Positions 1-9,725 of a stretch of 54,795 nucleotides of DNA are shown here, piece by piece. Origin of the DNA: CBDCGV01 sp965216955 (GTDB taxonomy: Bacteria; Bacteroidota; Bacteroidia; Chitinophagales; JADIYW01). A program made the position numbers and the translations under genes. Position 1 is the stretch's first letter. The number at the start of each line of letters is the position of its first letter. Location of the stretch: contig CBDCGV010000005.1 in NCBI GenBank assembly GCA_965216955.1, positions 1 through 54,795 of the forward strand. The letters are read 5' to 3'. The notes under the pieces are model-generated. The model had not been told where the DNA came from. It searched no databases and worked only from the letters and a program-made list of their open reading frames with translations.

Positions 1-11
1 TCATTTGCCAT
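1..11 (-). CDS. 5' tip of next gene in the polysaccharide export cluster (partial)
   Basis: Reading the minus strand past the SLBB gene's stop at 22-24, an ATG appears at 9-11 after a purine-rich stretch and a 10-base gap, giving Met-Ala-Asn before the window ends. Genes downstream of SLBB/Poly_export proteins in Bacteroidota commonly encode Wzz-type chain-length or tyrosine-kinase-like proteins, and this start would fit such a partner. Only three codons are visible, so the product is inference from position alone. Confidence 0.3.
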
Positions 12-21
12 AATACTTCTT

Positions 22-2436
22 CTAATTTCGAGTTACTAATAACACCGTTGTTATAGAGGAGGCCGCTGCAGTTACACTTGTAATCAAACTTGGAAGTAAA
101 ATATTCCAGTTAACAGGGTCCCTAGGAAGTTTCTCTTTTTTCTCTTTCTTTTCCTTATAGTCTATACTAACCGTTGCTCCTTCTCCAACCTGTGGATATC
201 TTCCAAACCATGGAAATTTCTTTGTGTACCCAGCAGAACCATTTGGGTTTAATACTACTGTACTTGTTTTTTTGGCTCTCTTATCAAAACCAGCACCATA
301 TTTTTTGACATAGAATTTAGCGCGTTTTCCTAATTCATATTTCCCACTTATGGCACCAAAGGTGTCTATTTCAGGATACCTAATAGCTCCCGTAAGAGAT
401 ACTAATTGATTGATAGAAGGCACATTGATAATGTCGTTTGGCTTTAAAATGTAATTAGCTCTTGATTCCGGATCTTTATAGGCCTCTTTTAAATCAAGAA
501 TAACTGATCCAATTCTTTTATCAGGCCTGTCCAAAGTGGCAGCCTCTGTATGTGCATAAGGCGTTAATCCCCCAGCCCTTTCAATTAAGTCTAGTAGTCT
601 TTCATTTTTCTGAAGAATCGGATAAACCCCAGGATACTTAACCTCCCCAGCCAGCGTAACATTATTTTGCTCATCAAATTCATATGTCTTTCTAACAAAG
701 ATTTGATCCATAGGCTTTAAAAGAAATGCTTTGGATTGATCATCAATTTCAAGATTATTGTCAACATAAATTGTTTTTACAATTACTCTAGTTGGCTCTG
801 AATCCCCTTCCTCCTCATCAATATTCTTAACTCTCGAGATTTCAATTTTATTATTGGCTGCTTCTTTTTTTAATCCTCCGGCATAAAAAATCATATCGTT
901 TAAAGTAAGTCCTTCCGAGAACTCTTTAACAACAGGCCTTAAGACAGAACCTGCAACAGATACTGAAAACTTCTCAAGAAAATCTCTTTTTGAAAAAACT
1001 TCAAGTTTATCATACCTTTTTAAAAGTAGATTGTCAGGAGATTTGTCATTTGCCAAAATATCTTTAAGCTCAATGGGCTTAATAACTGTGGTTAGATCTT
1101 CTATTGTTCTTGTAATATATGCCCTGTCCTGGTAAGCATTATCAAGGACTCCATCCGCTAATTTTATTAAATCAGATATTCTATACCCCTCAATAAACTC
1201 ATATCTGCCTGGAACTCTTACGCTCCCTTCTACCTCAATAAAGTTGTGATAATCCTGTGGAATTTTAGGAATGTATATTTGATCTCCTTCGAAAAGCTTA
1301 AATGATTCATTCCTCATTATTAGATCTGCTAATTTCACATCCATTATCTCTACCTTATTATCTCCAAACCTTTTTACCTGGATAACATTGGTATATGCAC
1401 TAGCCATTAAGCCTCCTGCATATTTCAATAAATCTGCTAAATTTTCATCTTCTAACAATTCATAATGCATTGGACGTCTTACTTGTCCATCTATTTTTAC
1501 AATCTTCTCAGCAATTGGCACATAGATAAAGTCTCCTTCTTTTAAGAAAAACTCCTCCTCTGTTTTTCCTGTTGTAAGGAATTCATATAAATCGAAAGTT
1601 TTTACCGTTTTCCCCCCTCTACGAACCTCAATATTTCTTAAGCTACCCATTCCAGAAACTCCATCTGCAGCATTTAAAGCATTATAAACAGAATTAATAG
1701 CTGGAATCACATATGTTCCGGGTTCCCGAACTGAACCGACAATATTAATAGTTATAGTTCTAGAATAATTTAAGGCTACTTCAACTCTTGATGTTTTAAG
1801 GTTGATAAACTGTCTTATTCTCTTCTTTATTAAATCAGTAGCTCCTGCAATCGAGATTCCCCTTAAATATATTCTGCCAAATTCAGGAATTGAGATGTAT
1901 CCATCCTGCTTTACTTTAAAAGTGCCATTATAATCGGAATAGCCCCAAACAGAAATATTTAACTCATCACCACTGTCTAAAATATAATCATCGGGAGCCT
2001 TAGAATCTAATGAACGCAAAAATAAGGCTAACTTATTTTTGTTAAAATAATGGTGCCCAAAAATAAAATTAGGATTAAAATGTGGGTCTATTAATGAGTC
2101 TTTCTTTTCTTCCTCTAACATTTGAGATAAGGAATCTTGTCCATGTTGCAATTGATCAAGCATTTGAAGCAATACTTCATTACTTAATTCAACATCTTCT
2201 ACTTTTCCTACTTTTTCACCCCCTTCATCTCCATCCTTATTCAAATAAGAACTAGCATTATAACTATTCCCGCTCCCCAAAGATTGCAAAGACCTGGTTG
2301 AGTTTATCTGACGCATTAAATCATTTGGGTTTAAACCCAAATTAAGCATCTGATTAATTTGTGAAGCTGATACTTGAGCCTTTGCATTTCCAAGACAAAA
2401 AATAAAGCAAACAAAAAACAATAAACCTCTTATCAT
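22..2436 (-). CDS. SLBB-domain polysaccharide export protein (Wza-like)
   Basis: Predicted periplasm/outer-membrane component of a capsule or exopolysaccharide export machine. After a signal peptide ending in AKA-Q there is a Ser/Asn-rich segment, then a Poly_export domain beginning at DYILDSGDELNISVWG, followed by about six SLBB-type units, each opening with a G-x-V-x-x-P-G-like turn (GSVREPGTY, GQVRRPMHY, GSVRVPGRY, GSVLRPVV, GEVKYPGVY, GAIRYPE). The C-terminus is a hydrophobic segment ending VLLVTRN. Wza of E. coli is far shorter (about 380 residues) with fewer SLBB units; the roughly 800-residue multi-SLBB form is common in Bacteroidota. I chose ATG 2436 because it gives a compact signal peptide; a TTG at 2475 preceded by AAAGGA would add 13 residues and cannot be excluded. 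A further gene starts 10 bases after the stop, which suggests an operon. Confidence 0.85.
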   Translation of the reverse strand: MIRGLLFFVCFIFCLGNAKAQVSASQINQMLNLGLNPNDLMRQINSTRSLQSLGSGNSYNASSYLNKDGDEGGEKVGKVEDVELSNEVLLQMLDQLQHGQDSLSQMLEEEKKDSLIDPHFNPNFIFGHHYFNKNKLALFLRSLDSKAPDDYILDSGDELNISVWGYSDYNGTFKVKQDGYISIPEFGRIYLRGISIAGATDLIKKRIRQFINLKTSRVEVALNYSRTITINIVGSVREPGTYVIPAINSVYNALNAADGVSGMGSLRNIEVRRGGKTVKTFDLYEFLTTGKTEEEFFLKEGDFIYVPIAEKIVKIDGQVRRPMHYELLEDENLADLLKYAGGLMASAYTNVIQVKRFGDNKVEIMDVKLADLIMRNESFKLFEGDQIYIPKIPQDYHNFIEVEGSVRVPGRYEFIEGYRISDLIKLADGVLDNAYQDRAYITRTIEDLTTVIKPIELKDILANDKSPDNLLLKRYDKLEVFSKRDFLEKFSVSVAGSVLRPVVKEFSEGLTLNDMIFYAGGLKKEAANNKIEISRVKNIDEEEGDSEPTRVIVKTIYVDNNLEIDDQSKAFLLKPMDQIFVRKTYEFDEQNNVTLAGEVKYPGVYPILQKNERLLDLIERAGGLTPYAHTEAATLDRPDKRIGSVILDLKEAYKDPESRANYILKPNDIINVPSINQLVSLTGAIRYPEIDTFGAISGKYELGKRAKFYVKKYGAGFDKRAKKTSTVVLNPNGSAGYTKKFPWFGRYPQVGEGATVSIDYKEKKEKKEKLPRDPVNWNILLPSLITSVTAAASSITTVLLVTRN

Positions 2437-2498
2437 TTGTCGTATAAGTTTAGCGTTAAAATATTTAAAGTTCAATTCCTTTAAGTTTAAAGTTTTAT

Positions 2499-2532
2499 AA
2501 AAAAACAGGGATGAAGCAAATCCCCATCCCTG
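2499..2532 (-). terminator. Rho-independent terminator after the OmpA-family gene
   Basis: On the minus strand an 8-bp perfect stem (CAGGGATG/CATCCCTG, positions 2525-2532 and 2506-2513) is followed directly by seven T residues (2499-2505). It sits 28 bases past the stop of the OmpA-family gene and separates that gene from the SLBB gene downstream. Confidence 0.85.
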
Positions 2533-2559
2533 AATTTTATATTAGACGTAAAAACAGTA

Positions 2560-4170
2560 CTAATAGTTGGCAGGCACAAACTCTACTCTTCTATTAATAT
2601 AATGTTCTTTTTCAGTTTTAGCTCCTTTAATTAAATTATCGTTTTCTCCTTTGAAAGAAGGAACAAATCTTCCTCGATCTACACCATAATTTTCCACGAT
2701 ATAGTTAATAGCAGCTTCAGTTCTTCTATTTGAAAGCGAATTGTTATAATCTTCCGTATCTCTAATATCAGTATGTCCAATAACATTTACATTCAAATCA
2801 GGATATTTATTCATTATCGTTGCAACTTTAAATAACTCAGGAACCATATCTGGCCTTATATCTGATTTATCAAGATCGAAATGAATCATTGTTAAAGCCC
2901 ATCCCACAGAATTCTTAACATCCAATCCTTTTTCTTCTTGTTCAATCATCTGCTCAATCTTTGTAACCATCTCTGGAGATAACGCAGGCTTAGGATAAAC
3001 ATTTACTCCTTTTTCGATTGGCAATGCAGAAGTTGAAAACGGCTCAGGATCTTCATGATCTGGATAACCATCACCATCACTATCTAACGTTCTTCCATGC
3101 GTATCAACAAATGCTCCCTCTTCTGTATCTGGTTCTAAGTCCAATTCATCAATTACTCCATCATCATCTCCGTCCTTAACTCGATACATGTTATCCATCA
3201 AGTAATCAATCTTTTCATCTGTTACATCCATATAAGCCTCTAAAGGATTGATCCACTCTAAATGCTCATCTTGAGATTTAAGTGTTCCAAATTTATAATG
3301 AACCCCAGCACTAACTACAAGATATTTATCGTATCTACCTCCTATTGAACCATTCGTATACTCTCCAAAATTATTCCCATCGTTTGCACCTTGTCTGTGA
3401 AAACCATTAACAACCATGGCATCAAACTTATCATCATGAACAAAGTTCATCTCCGCCTCCAAGCTAACATCAATTTTCTTTGTTGCTTTGATCTTTAAAC
3501 CAAGTGCTGTTGGAAAGACAATCTCAGAAACCTTATTCGAATACCCTCTCAAAAACAATCTATTCCCTCCAGTAACTAATGAGTTTTCTTTATCCTTGAA
3601 TTTAGGATCTGTACCATCATATAATTTCGAATCAAAGAAATTCATACCAATTCCAACACGACCATAAACTGAAACACGTCGTTCTTTCAGGTCTTTTCCA
3701 TCCCTTTTTGCTCTTATCACTCTGTTCGTTCCCACAAACATGTTGCTAAAGTTGATATAAAGACTTACTGATGGTTGGTGAAATTGAGTAGAAAAGAAAA
3801 AAGGTAGATCAAAGCCGTAAGCAGGAGCTTGAAGATTATCTTCAAAAAATTCAGAATCATCCTTAGCAACTCCTCGCACTCTACCGTATGTATATCTAGC
3901 TTGAATGCCAAATACATTCCCCATCATTTTTGTTATCGAAGCCCCTACTGCATATTGCATTTCACTAGTTGGCTTAAATACTGGAGCCCAATCATATGTT
4001 CTAACATCCGTATATGGGATAGTAGTACCTAAATGAATAGATGCATTCCAGTCTTTTAAAACTTTATCCCAACTAATTCTACTACCTCCTTCTTCTGCTT
4101 CTTGTGCTTGAAGGTTCTCTGAAAACAATGTAAAAACTGCAAGAGTTAACGCTAAAAAGATTTTCTTCAT
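2560..4170 (-). CDS. OmpA-family outer membrane protein with calcium-binding-type repeats
   Basis: Predicted outer-membrane protein that anchors the envelope to peptidoglycan. Domains in order: signal peptide (MKKIFLALTLAVFTLFS, ending LQAQ), an N-terminal region of roughly 290 residues that looks like a beta-barrel, an Asp-rich thrombospondin-type-3 linker (DGDDDGVIDELD, DSDGDGYPDHED), and a C-terminal OmpA domain. The OmpA domain shows the expected peptidoglycan-contact pattern (HFDLDKSDIRPD, NVIGHTDIRDTEDYN, LSNRRTEAA, NRRVEF). ATG 4170 was chosen because it starts a standard signal peptide; an upstream start at 4218 would add 16 polar residues before it. It is divergent from mnmE and ends in its own terminator, so it is probably monocistronic. 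Whether it is a named T9SS or gliding partner cannot be decided from sequence. Confidence 0.9.
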   Translation of the reverse strand: MKKIFLALTLAVFTLFSENLQAQEAEEGGSRISWDKVLKDWNASIHLGTTIPYTDVRTYDWAPVFKPTSEMQYAVGASITKMMGNVFGIQARYTYGRVRGVAKDDSEFFEDNLQAPAYGFDLPFFFSTQFHQPSVSLYINFSNMFVGTNRVIRAKRDGKDLKERRVSVYGRVGIGMNFFDSKLYDGTDPKFKDKENSLVTGGNRLFLRGYSNKVSEIVFPTALGLKIKATKKIDVSLEAEMNFVHDDKFDAMVVNGFHRQGANDGNNFGEYTNGSIGGRYDKYLVVSAGVHYKFGTLKSQDEHLEWINPLEAYMDVTDEKIDYLMDNMYRVKDGDDDGVIDELDLEPDTEEGAFVDTHGRTLDSDGDGYPDHEDPEPFSTSALPIEKGVNVYPKPALSPEMVTKIEQMIEQEEKGLDVKNSVGWALTMIHFDLDKSDIRPDMVPELFKVATIMNKYPDLNVNVIGHTDIRDTEDYNNSLSNRRTEAAINYIVENYGVDRGRFVPSFKGENDNLIKGAKTEKEHYINRRVEFVPANY

Positions 4171-4288
4171 CCTATACTTTTTTCTAATTAAGGCGTAAAA
4201 ATAGTGTGAATTGTACAATAATTACCCATTTATTTTCGATTTTTTGAAAAAACTGTCTCAATTTTTTCAGAATCCTTAATATTGAAGG

Positions 4289-5662
4289 GTGTCCGCTTAT
4301 AAAATCAATGAAACAATAGTTGCCCCAATTACGGCAAACGGTATCGGAGCCATAGGAGTAATAAGGGTTTCGGGAAATAAAAGTATCGAAATCGCATCTG
4401 TACTCCTCAGAAAAGAACACTTTATTAGAAAAAAGACACATACGTTAACATATGGTTATCTTTTTGATGGAGGAGAAAAATTGGATGAAGTGGTCGTTGC
4501 TCTTTTTAGGGCTCCCCGTTCCTTTACAAAAGAAGATGTTGTAGAAATTTCATGTCACGGTTCTCCTTTTATAATTCAAAAAATCATTGAAGCTATAATT
4601 AAGAATGGAGCACGAATGGCACAACCTGGAGAATTCACTTTACGCGCTTTTTTGAACGGAAGAATCGACTTGACACAGGCTGAGGCCGTTGCCGATCTGA
4701 TTGCATCTGAAACAGCATCAAGTAGAGATATAGCCCTTCAACAAATGAAAGGAGGATTTTCTCAAGAAATTAATGCATTAAGGCAAGAATTAATAGATTT
4801 TGCCGCACTCTTAGAATTAGAACTTGATTTTGGAGAAGAAGATGTGGAATTCGCAGATAGAACGAAGTTAATTGAATTGATTACAAAAATCATCACTGTA
4901 ATTAAAAACTTATTGGGTTCATTTCAGTTAGGAAACGTAATTAAAAGCGGAGTCAATACCGTGATTGCGGGTCGTCCTAATGCAGGGAAATCTACTTTGT
5001 TAAATAGTTTACTAAAAGAAGAACGAGCCATTGTAAGCGATATTGCAGGAACGACTCGAGATGTTATAGAAGAAACATTAAATATAAAAGGGCTGCAATT
5101 TAGGCTTATTGATACTGCTGGTATTAGACAAGCTGAAAACAAAATTGAGGCCATTGGAATTGAGAAAACGTTCGAAAAAGTAGAGAAAGCGGCCATTCTA
5201 CTTTATTTATATGATGCAGCTAATATTTCTGCTGAAGACTTAAAAATGGATATTGACAAACTTGAAAGGGATGGACTTAAAATGATCAAAGTAGCCAACA
5301 AAATTGATCTAATTAATAATAGTAATATTAGAAATGAAGTAGTCGATTTTGCAGATATAAAAATAAGCGCTAAACATCCCGACACCTTTCAATTGGTAAA
5401 AGATTTATTGTATTCCTCGGTTATAGAAGCGGAACTTTCAACAGATCAGACTATTGTTTCTAATGCTCGTCATTATGAAGCCTTAAACAAAGCTTTGGAG
5501 CGCCTTACAAATGGTTTAGAAAACATACATTCGGGCATAAGTTCAGATTTGGTAGCACTTGAAATAAGACAAGCTTTACACTACCTAGGGGAAATTACAG
5601 GAGCTGTAACTACAGATGATTTATTAGACTCTATCTTTACTAGATTCTGTATTGGAAAGTAA
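4289..5662 (+). CDS. mnmE: tRNA modification GTPase MnmE
   Basis: Works with MnmG to install the (carboxymethyl)aminomethyl group on wobble uridine 34 of certain tRNAs; cytoplasmic. The N-terminal tetrahydrofolate-binding domain (VAPITANGIGAIGVIRVSG), the central helical domain (PGEFTLRAFLNGRIDLTQAEA) and the inserted G domain are all present. G motifs: GRPNAGKS at 228-235, GTTRD near 254, DTAG at 275-278, NKID at 337-340. The C-terminal catalytic-cysteine motif FCIGK closes the protein with Cys455. Its 457 residues are normal for the family. The start is GTG at 4289, preceded by GAAGG; no in-frame ATG exists nearby. Divergent from the OmpA-family gene. Confidence 0.97.
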   Translation: MSAYKINETIVAPITANGIGAIGVIRVSGNKSIEIASVLLRKEHFIRKKTHTLTYGYLFDGGEKLDEVVVALFRAPRSFTKEDVVEISCHGSPFIIQKIIEAIIKNGARMAQPGEFTLRAFLNGRIDLTQAEAVADLIASETASSRDIALQQMKGGFSQEINALRQELIDFAALLELELDFGEEDVEFADRTKLIELITKIITVIKNLLGSFQLGNVIKSGVNTVIAGRPNAGKSTLLNSLLKEERAIVSDIAGTTRDVIEETLNIKGLQFRLIDTAGIRQAENKIEAIGIEKTFEKVEKAAILLYLYDAANISAEDLKMDIDKLERDGLKMIKVANKIDLINNSNIRNEVVDFADIKISAKHPDTFQLVKDLLYSSVIEAELSTDQTIVSNARHYEALNKALERLTNGLENIHSGISSDLVALEIRQALHYLGEITGAVTTDDLLDSIFTRFCIGK

Positions 5663-5751
5663 TTTAAAAACCCATCAAAAAGGTTAAACAAGATAAACTT
5701 GATACAAAAAAAATATTTCGAGCCCTATCTTTATTATTAAATGTAATTAAT

Positions 5752-8091
5752 ATGAAAAGTTTTAATCTTCTTCTTTTCTCTGCGACCATATCATTGATCT
5801 TTATTTTGAGTTGTAAGGATGAGGACATTATCTCTAATCCAAACATCGAAATAAATGACATCATTGAGAAAGAGAATGAAAGACTTAAAACCGTTATCCC
5901 AACCAAAGAAATTAAAGCATTCTTAACTGGTATTATTACCGACGAATCTAACAATCCCATTAGTGGAGTAAAAGTAAGTTACGGATCGTCTTCTGTAACG
6001 ACTGATGTTAATGGTCAATTTACATTTGGAGAAATTGCCTTAAATGAAAAGTATGCACTAATAAAAGCAGAAAAACAAGGCTATCTAAATAATTTTAAAA
6101 CATTTACCCCAACTGTTAATGCCTATAATACTATAAGCCTGCAACTTTTAAACGAGGGAGCTTCCAAAACTATTAATGCAAATAATGGGGGTACCATAAC
6201 TTTAGATACAGATATACGGCTTACTTTCCCTGCAAATAGCATTGCTAACCAAGATGGAAGTTTGTTTAGCGGTTCTGTAAATGTTTATGGAAGATATATT
6301 GATCCAGATGTTACAAATTTCACGCAAATTATGCCAGGAATGTTAGCTGGATTAACAGATGAAAACAACATTGATGCTTTAATTTCTTATGGAATGATAA
6401 CTGTAGAACTGAAAGATCAAGCAGGAAATGATTTGGAAATTGCAAGTGGAGAAACCGTAAAAATAAGTCTGCCAGCAAAATCTGGTGCTCCTGAAACCGT
6501 TCCCCTTTGGCATTTTAATGAAACCTATGGGTTATGGATTGAAGCTGGTGAAGCCACTAAAGTAAATGAAAGATACCTAGCAGAAGTAAATCATTTCTCT
6601 ACGTGGAACCTAGATGTACAAACGCCTGGTTTTGATGTAAATATTATCGTAATAGATGAAACTCTAAGATCAATTGCCAATCAAAGAATTGATGTAGAAA
6701 ATGATGAAAATGACAAAATCACCTCTGTTTATACGGACAATAATGGCGCATTTACATTAGTAAGTGCTACTCAAAATTTAAAATTTACATTTATATTATC
6801 TTGCAATAGTACTATTGAAAAAACGGTTTCAATTGGTACAAGTGGTGAAACTCAAACCATCATTGTTAACTCTTCAGATTTGGCAGGTAATAGTAGGATT
6901 TATTCTATAAGCGGCCAAATTAGTGATTGCGATGCTGACACCAATGCTTTTGACTATGATAATAGGGGTTTTTACATAAGAGCTATTGAGGATGATAACA
7001 TATATTTCGGAGGCATTACGGACCAAAATGGGAATTATCAACTTACTAATATTCTCTGTGATGTTAATACGTCAAGTACTTATAACTTAGTTGCAACTGT
7101 CAATTTAGAAAACGGGAATGTTAAAATTGATACTTTCCAAACAATTTTTAATGGAAATTCGAAAATAGTTGATTTCAATTATTGTGGAATAACTGAAACG
7201 GATACAATTGGTGATGATTTTATTATCCCTTTTGAAGGCATTTTTTTTGAATCAAATGTTAGAGAAGTAATTAATAAACCTATAGGAGTAATTACTTATG
7301 CTGACGTGAAAGATGTCGAAGAGATGAGCCTTAAAATAGTGGATCCAACTGGAATTGAAACCTATTACTTTACAGGTATTCAGTTCTTTAAAAAATTAAA
7401 CAAGTTAGGTATTCAAGGGTCGATGCGTTTTGAAAGAACAGAGTTCCTCGCACAGTTGCCAAATTTGAGAACACTTAATACTCTTAATTGTCCCGATTTA
7501 GGAAGCGATGTTATAGGCACTTTAATTAATTTGGAGCATCTTTCATTAAGATATCCTATTACAGTTCAATGTTTTGCTTTTAAAAATCTAACCAAGCTTA
7601 AAACACTTAAAATAAGTGGAATTGTAGGTTTAAACATTGAATGTTTTAATTCTTTAGATTTCCCTGAACTCTATGATTTAGACCTTAATAATAATCAAAT
7701 TAGAAAAGTTAGCACATTTGAGAAGTTGATCGGTTTATCTTCCCTAAACTTATCTAATAATGATATATCTGATATTAGTCCGCTCAATTCATTACAAGAC
7801 TTTCCTTTTTTATGGGAAATAAATTTAGGGGACAATCATGTTTCCTCAGTTGAAGCGTTAAGAGGTCTAAAAAGTATTGTAAAATTAAGTTTAAGTAAAA
7901 ATCTTATTACGGATATTACTCCACTTTGTGCTTACGGAAATGAGTGGAGAGGAGACATAACTCTTTCTTCTAATGGTTTAACCCGTGAGCAAGTCGCAGA
8001 ATTGCAAAATTGTCTTCCTAAGGCATGTGTTTATGACGCTCAATGCTCCCCTTTTTCAGTTTGTGATCATAAGGGTTGTATCTGGAACTAG
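5752..8091 (+). CDS. Leucine-rich-repeat surface lipoprotein, function unknown
   Basis: A predicted lipoprotein: hydrophobic signal followed by the lipobox ILSC at Cys21 and an acidic KDED stretch, typical of outer-membrane lipoproteins in this phylum. Next comes a carboxypeptidase-regulatory-like beta-sandwich (from about residue 55, GIITDESNNPISGVKV), then a region containing FPANSI and a WHFNETYGLWIEAG segment often seen in Bacteroidota surface proteins, then a second sandwich-like part (about 295-450). The last 230 residues carry leucine-rich repeats with internalin-like spacing (LYDLDLNNNQI, LSSLNLSNNDISDISPLNSL, LWEINLGDNHVSSVEAL, IVKLSLSKNLITDITPL). The extreme C-terminus has five or so cysteines in about 21 residues, resembling a small disulfide module. 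There is no T9SS C-terminal signal. It stands alone between mnmE and tig. I do not recognise a specific function; adhesion or ligand binding is a guess. Confidence 0.8.
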   Translation: MKSFNLLLFSATISLIFILSCKDEDIISNPNIEINDIIEKENERLKTVIPTKEIKAFLTGIITDESNNPISGVKVSYGSSSVTTDVNGQFTFGEIALNEKYALIKAEKQGYLNNFKTFTPTVNAYNTISLQLLNEGASKTINANNGGTITLDTDIRLTFPANSIANQDGSLFSGSVNVYGRYIDPDVTNFTQIMPGMLAGLTDENNIDALISYGMITVELKDQAGNDLEIASGETVKISLPAKSGAPETVPLWHFNETYGLWIEAGEATKVNERYLAEVNHFSTWNLDVQTPGFDVNIIVIDETLRSIANQRIDVENDENDKITSVYTDNNGAFTLVSATQNLKFTFILSCNSTIEKTVSIGTSGETQTIIVNSSDLAGNSRIYSISGQISDCDADTNAFDYDNRGFYIRAIEDDNIYFGGITDQNGNYQLTNILCDVNTSSTYNLVATVNLENGNVKIDTFQTIFNGNSKIVDFNYCGITETDTIGDDFIIPFEGIFFESNVREVINKPIGVITYADVKDVEEMSLKIVDPTGIETYYFTGIQFFKKLNKLGIQGSMRFERTEFLAQLPNLRTLNTLNCPDLGSDVIGTLINLEHLSLRYPITVQCFAFKNLTKLKTLKISGIVGLNIECFNSLDFPELYDLDLNNNQIRKVSTFEKLIGLSSLNLSNNDISDISPLNSLQDFPFLWEINLGDNHVSSVEALRGLKSIVKLSLSKNLITDITPLCAYGNEWRGDITLSSNGLTREQVAELQNCLPKACVYDAQCSPFSVCDHKGCIWN

Positions 8092-8217
8092 TAGTTCTCT
8101 AAATTGATTATACAATTTCTATCTACCTAAAAAGAATCGTGTTGGTTTAATCTATTAATCTTTCCTTTTACAATCATTTATTAATCTATACTTTATGCTT
8201 TAACATTATAGGTTTTG

Positions 8218-8225
8218 TACTTTTG
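8218..8225 (+). promoter_or_regulatory. TAnnTTTG promoter element for tig
   Basis: TACTTTTG followed by CGCC matches the Bacteroidota -7 element TAnnTTTG and lies 34 bases before the tig ATG. No convincing -33 TTTG is seen at the expected spacing, so this rests on the -7 match and position. Confidence 0.55.
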
Positions 8226-8259
8226 CGCCACTTTTATACAAAGATCATAATACAAAAGG

Positions 8260-9618
8260 ATGAATATTATACGCGAGAACATTGACGATTTAAATGCCGT
8301 TTTAAAAGTATCTATTGCTAAAGACGATTACCTTACTAACGTTGAGGAAGCGATAAAAAAATATAGAAAGACAGTGACCATGAAAGGCTTTAGAAAGGGC
8401 CATGTGCCTGCTTCTCTTGTGAGAAATATGTATGGAAATTCTGTTTTATTCGAAGAAGTAAATAAGTTGGTTACCAGCCAAATTAATGAATACCTAGAAA
8501 AAGAAAAATTAGAAATTTTAGGTCAACCATTGCCAAAAGCGGCAGATATCCAAATTGATATTAAGAATCCTCAAGATTATGACTTTGAGTATGAACTAGG
8601 ATTAACACCAGCATTTGAGGTGGGTGCCTTAACCAAAAAAACAAAGATTGAAAAGCATGTAATTAAAGTAGACGATCAACTTTTAACAGAAGAGGTGGAC
8701 AATGTAAGATTGAGATACGGAAACATGACCCACCCAGAAGGTGAAACAGAAGAAAATGATGTACTTACTTTTGAAATACAAGAATTAGAAAACGGAGCAA
8801 TAAAAGAAGGAGGCCTTCAAAACAATACTCCTATTGGACTAAGTCTTGTTAAAGATGAAAAAATTAAAAAGGAGTTGCTTAAAATAAAAACGGGAGAAAG
8901 CATTGATTTAAAAGTTTTCGACGTTTTTGATAGAGATCGAGATGCTGTTTTAAAACATATTCTTGGGATTAAAGAAGATGCTCCAGAAAATTTGGGAGAT
9001 ACTTTTCGATTTACTTTGGAAAAAATTTCCAGAATGGAAAAAGCGGAACTTAATCAAGAATTTTTCGATAAAATTTATGGTCCGGGTCAAATAGATTCTG
9101 AAGAAGCTTTTAAAGAAAAAATAGCAACAGAAATTTCCAATTACTTTGGTCAGGACAGTGAAAATAAGCTTAAAAAGAACATCATGGATACCGTTTTAGA
9201 AAAGACGGAAATTGCTTTACCTGATACTTTTTTAAAAAAATGGATCAAATCAAACAATGAAAAACCTATTTCTGACGAAGAGGTAGAAAAAGATTATGAC
9301 AATTTTTCACGAGGCTTAAAATGGCAATTAATTGTCAACAAACTTGGAAAAGAACATGACATCAAAGTTGAACGTGAAGAAATTGCAGAGGCCTCTAAAG
9401 ATCAGCTAAGAAAGCAGTTACAAATGTACAGTCCTAATGGAGAGCCTATCAAAGATGAGGATCTTGAAACCTTCAACGCCTCTATGATGGCCAGAGAAGA
9501 TCATGTCAAAAAGACATTCGAGCAACTGATGGAACAAAAGTTGTTTAGCTTCCTAAAAGAAAAGGTAACTATTGAAGAAAAAGAAGTTACCATGGAAGAA
9601 TTTCGCAACTTAAACTAA
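8260..9618 (+). CDS. tig: Trigger factor
   Basis: Ribosome-associated chaperone that meets nascent chains at the exit tunnel. The N-terminal ribosome-binding signature is present as GFRKGHVP (family consensus GFRxGxxP), after the typical start in which a short beta-strand region precedes VSIAKDDYLTNVEEAIKKY. The remaining part is the long charged helical C-terminal region; the middle PPIase-like domain is poorly conserved, with FEIQELENG and a GDTFRFTLEKI segment in its place, as is common in Bacteroidota trigger factors. At 452 residues the length is normal. It precedes clpP and clpX in the order tig-clpP-clpX seen in many bacteria, but a candidate terminator and a 107-base gap separate it from clpP. 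Confidence 0.93.
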   Translation: MNIIRENIDDLNAVLKVSIAKDDYLTNVEEAIKKYRKTVTMKGFRKGHVPASLVRNMYGNSVLFEEVNKLVTSQINEYLEKEKLEILGQPLPKAADIQIDIKNPQDYDFEYELGLTPAFEVGALTKKTKIEKHVIKVDDQLLTEEVDNVRLRYGNMTHPEGETEENDVLTFEIQELENGAIKEGGLQNNTPIGLSLVKDEKIKKELLKIKTGESIDLKVFDVFDRDRDAVLKHILGIKEDAPENLGDTFRFTLEKISRMEKAELNQEFFDKIYGPGQIDSEEAFKEKIATEISNYFGQDSENKLKKNIMDTVLEKTEIALPDTFLKKWIKSNNEKPISDEEVEKDYDNFSRGLKWQLIVNKLGKEHDIKVEREEIAEASKDQLRKQLQMYSPNGEPIKDEDLETFNASMMAREDHVKKTFEQLMEQKLFSFLKEKVTIEEKEVTMEEFRNLN

Positions 9619-9631
9619 TTTCATCATGAAA

Positions 9632-9656
9632 TCGTCGCTGACGAAGATTTTTTTTT
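9632..9656 (+). terminator. Possible terminator after tig
   Basis: A short stem TCGTC-GCT-GACGA (9632-9644) is followed by AGA and a run of nine T (9648-9656), 14 bases after the tig stop. The stem is only 5 bp with a 3-base loop, so it may be weak. Confidence 0.45.
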
Positions 9657-9725
9657 AATACATAAGCAACTGTTTGGTATTGAACATGCATCTCTATGTC
9701 ATCGGCGTAAATTAAATTTACTCGA

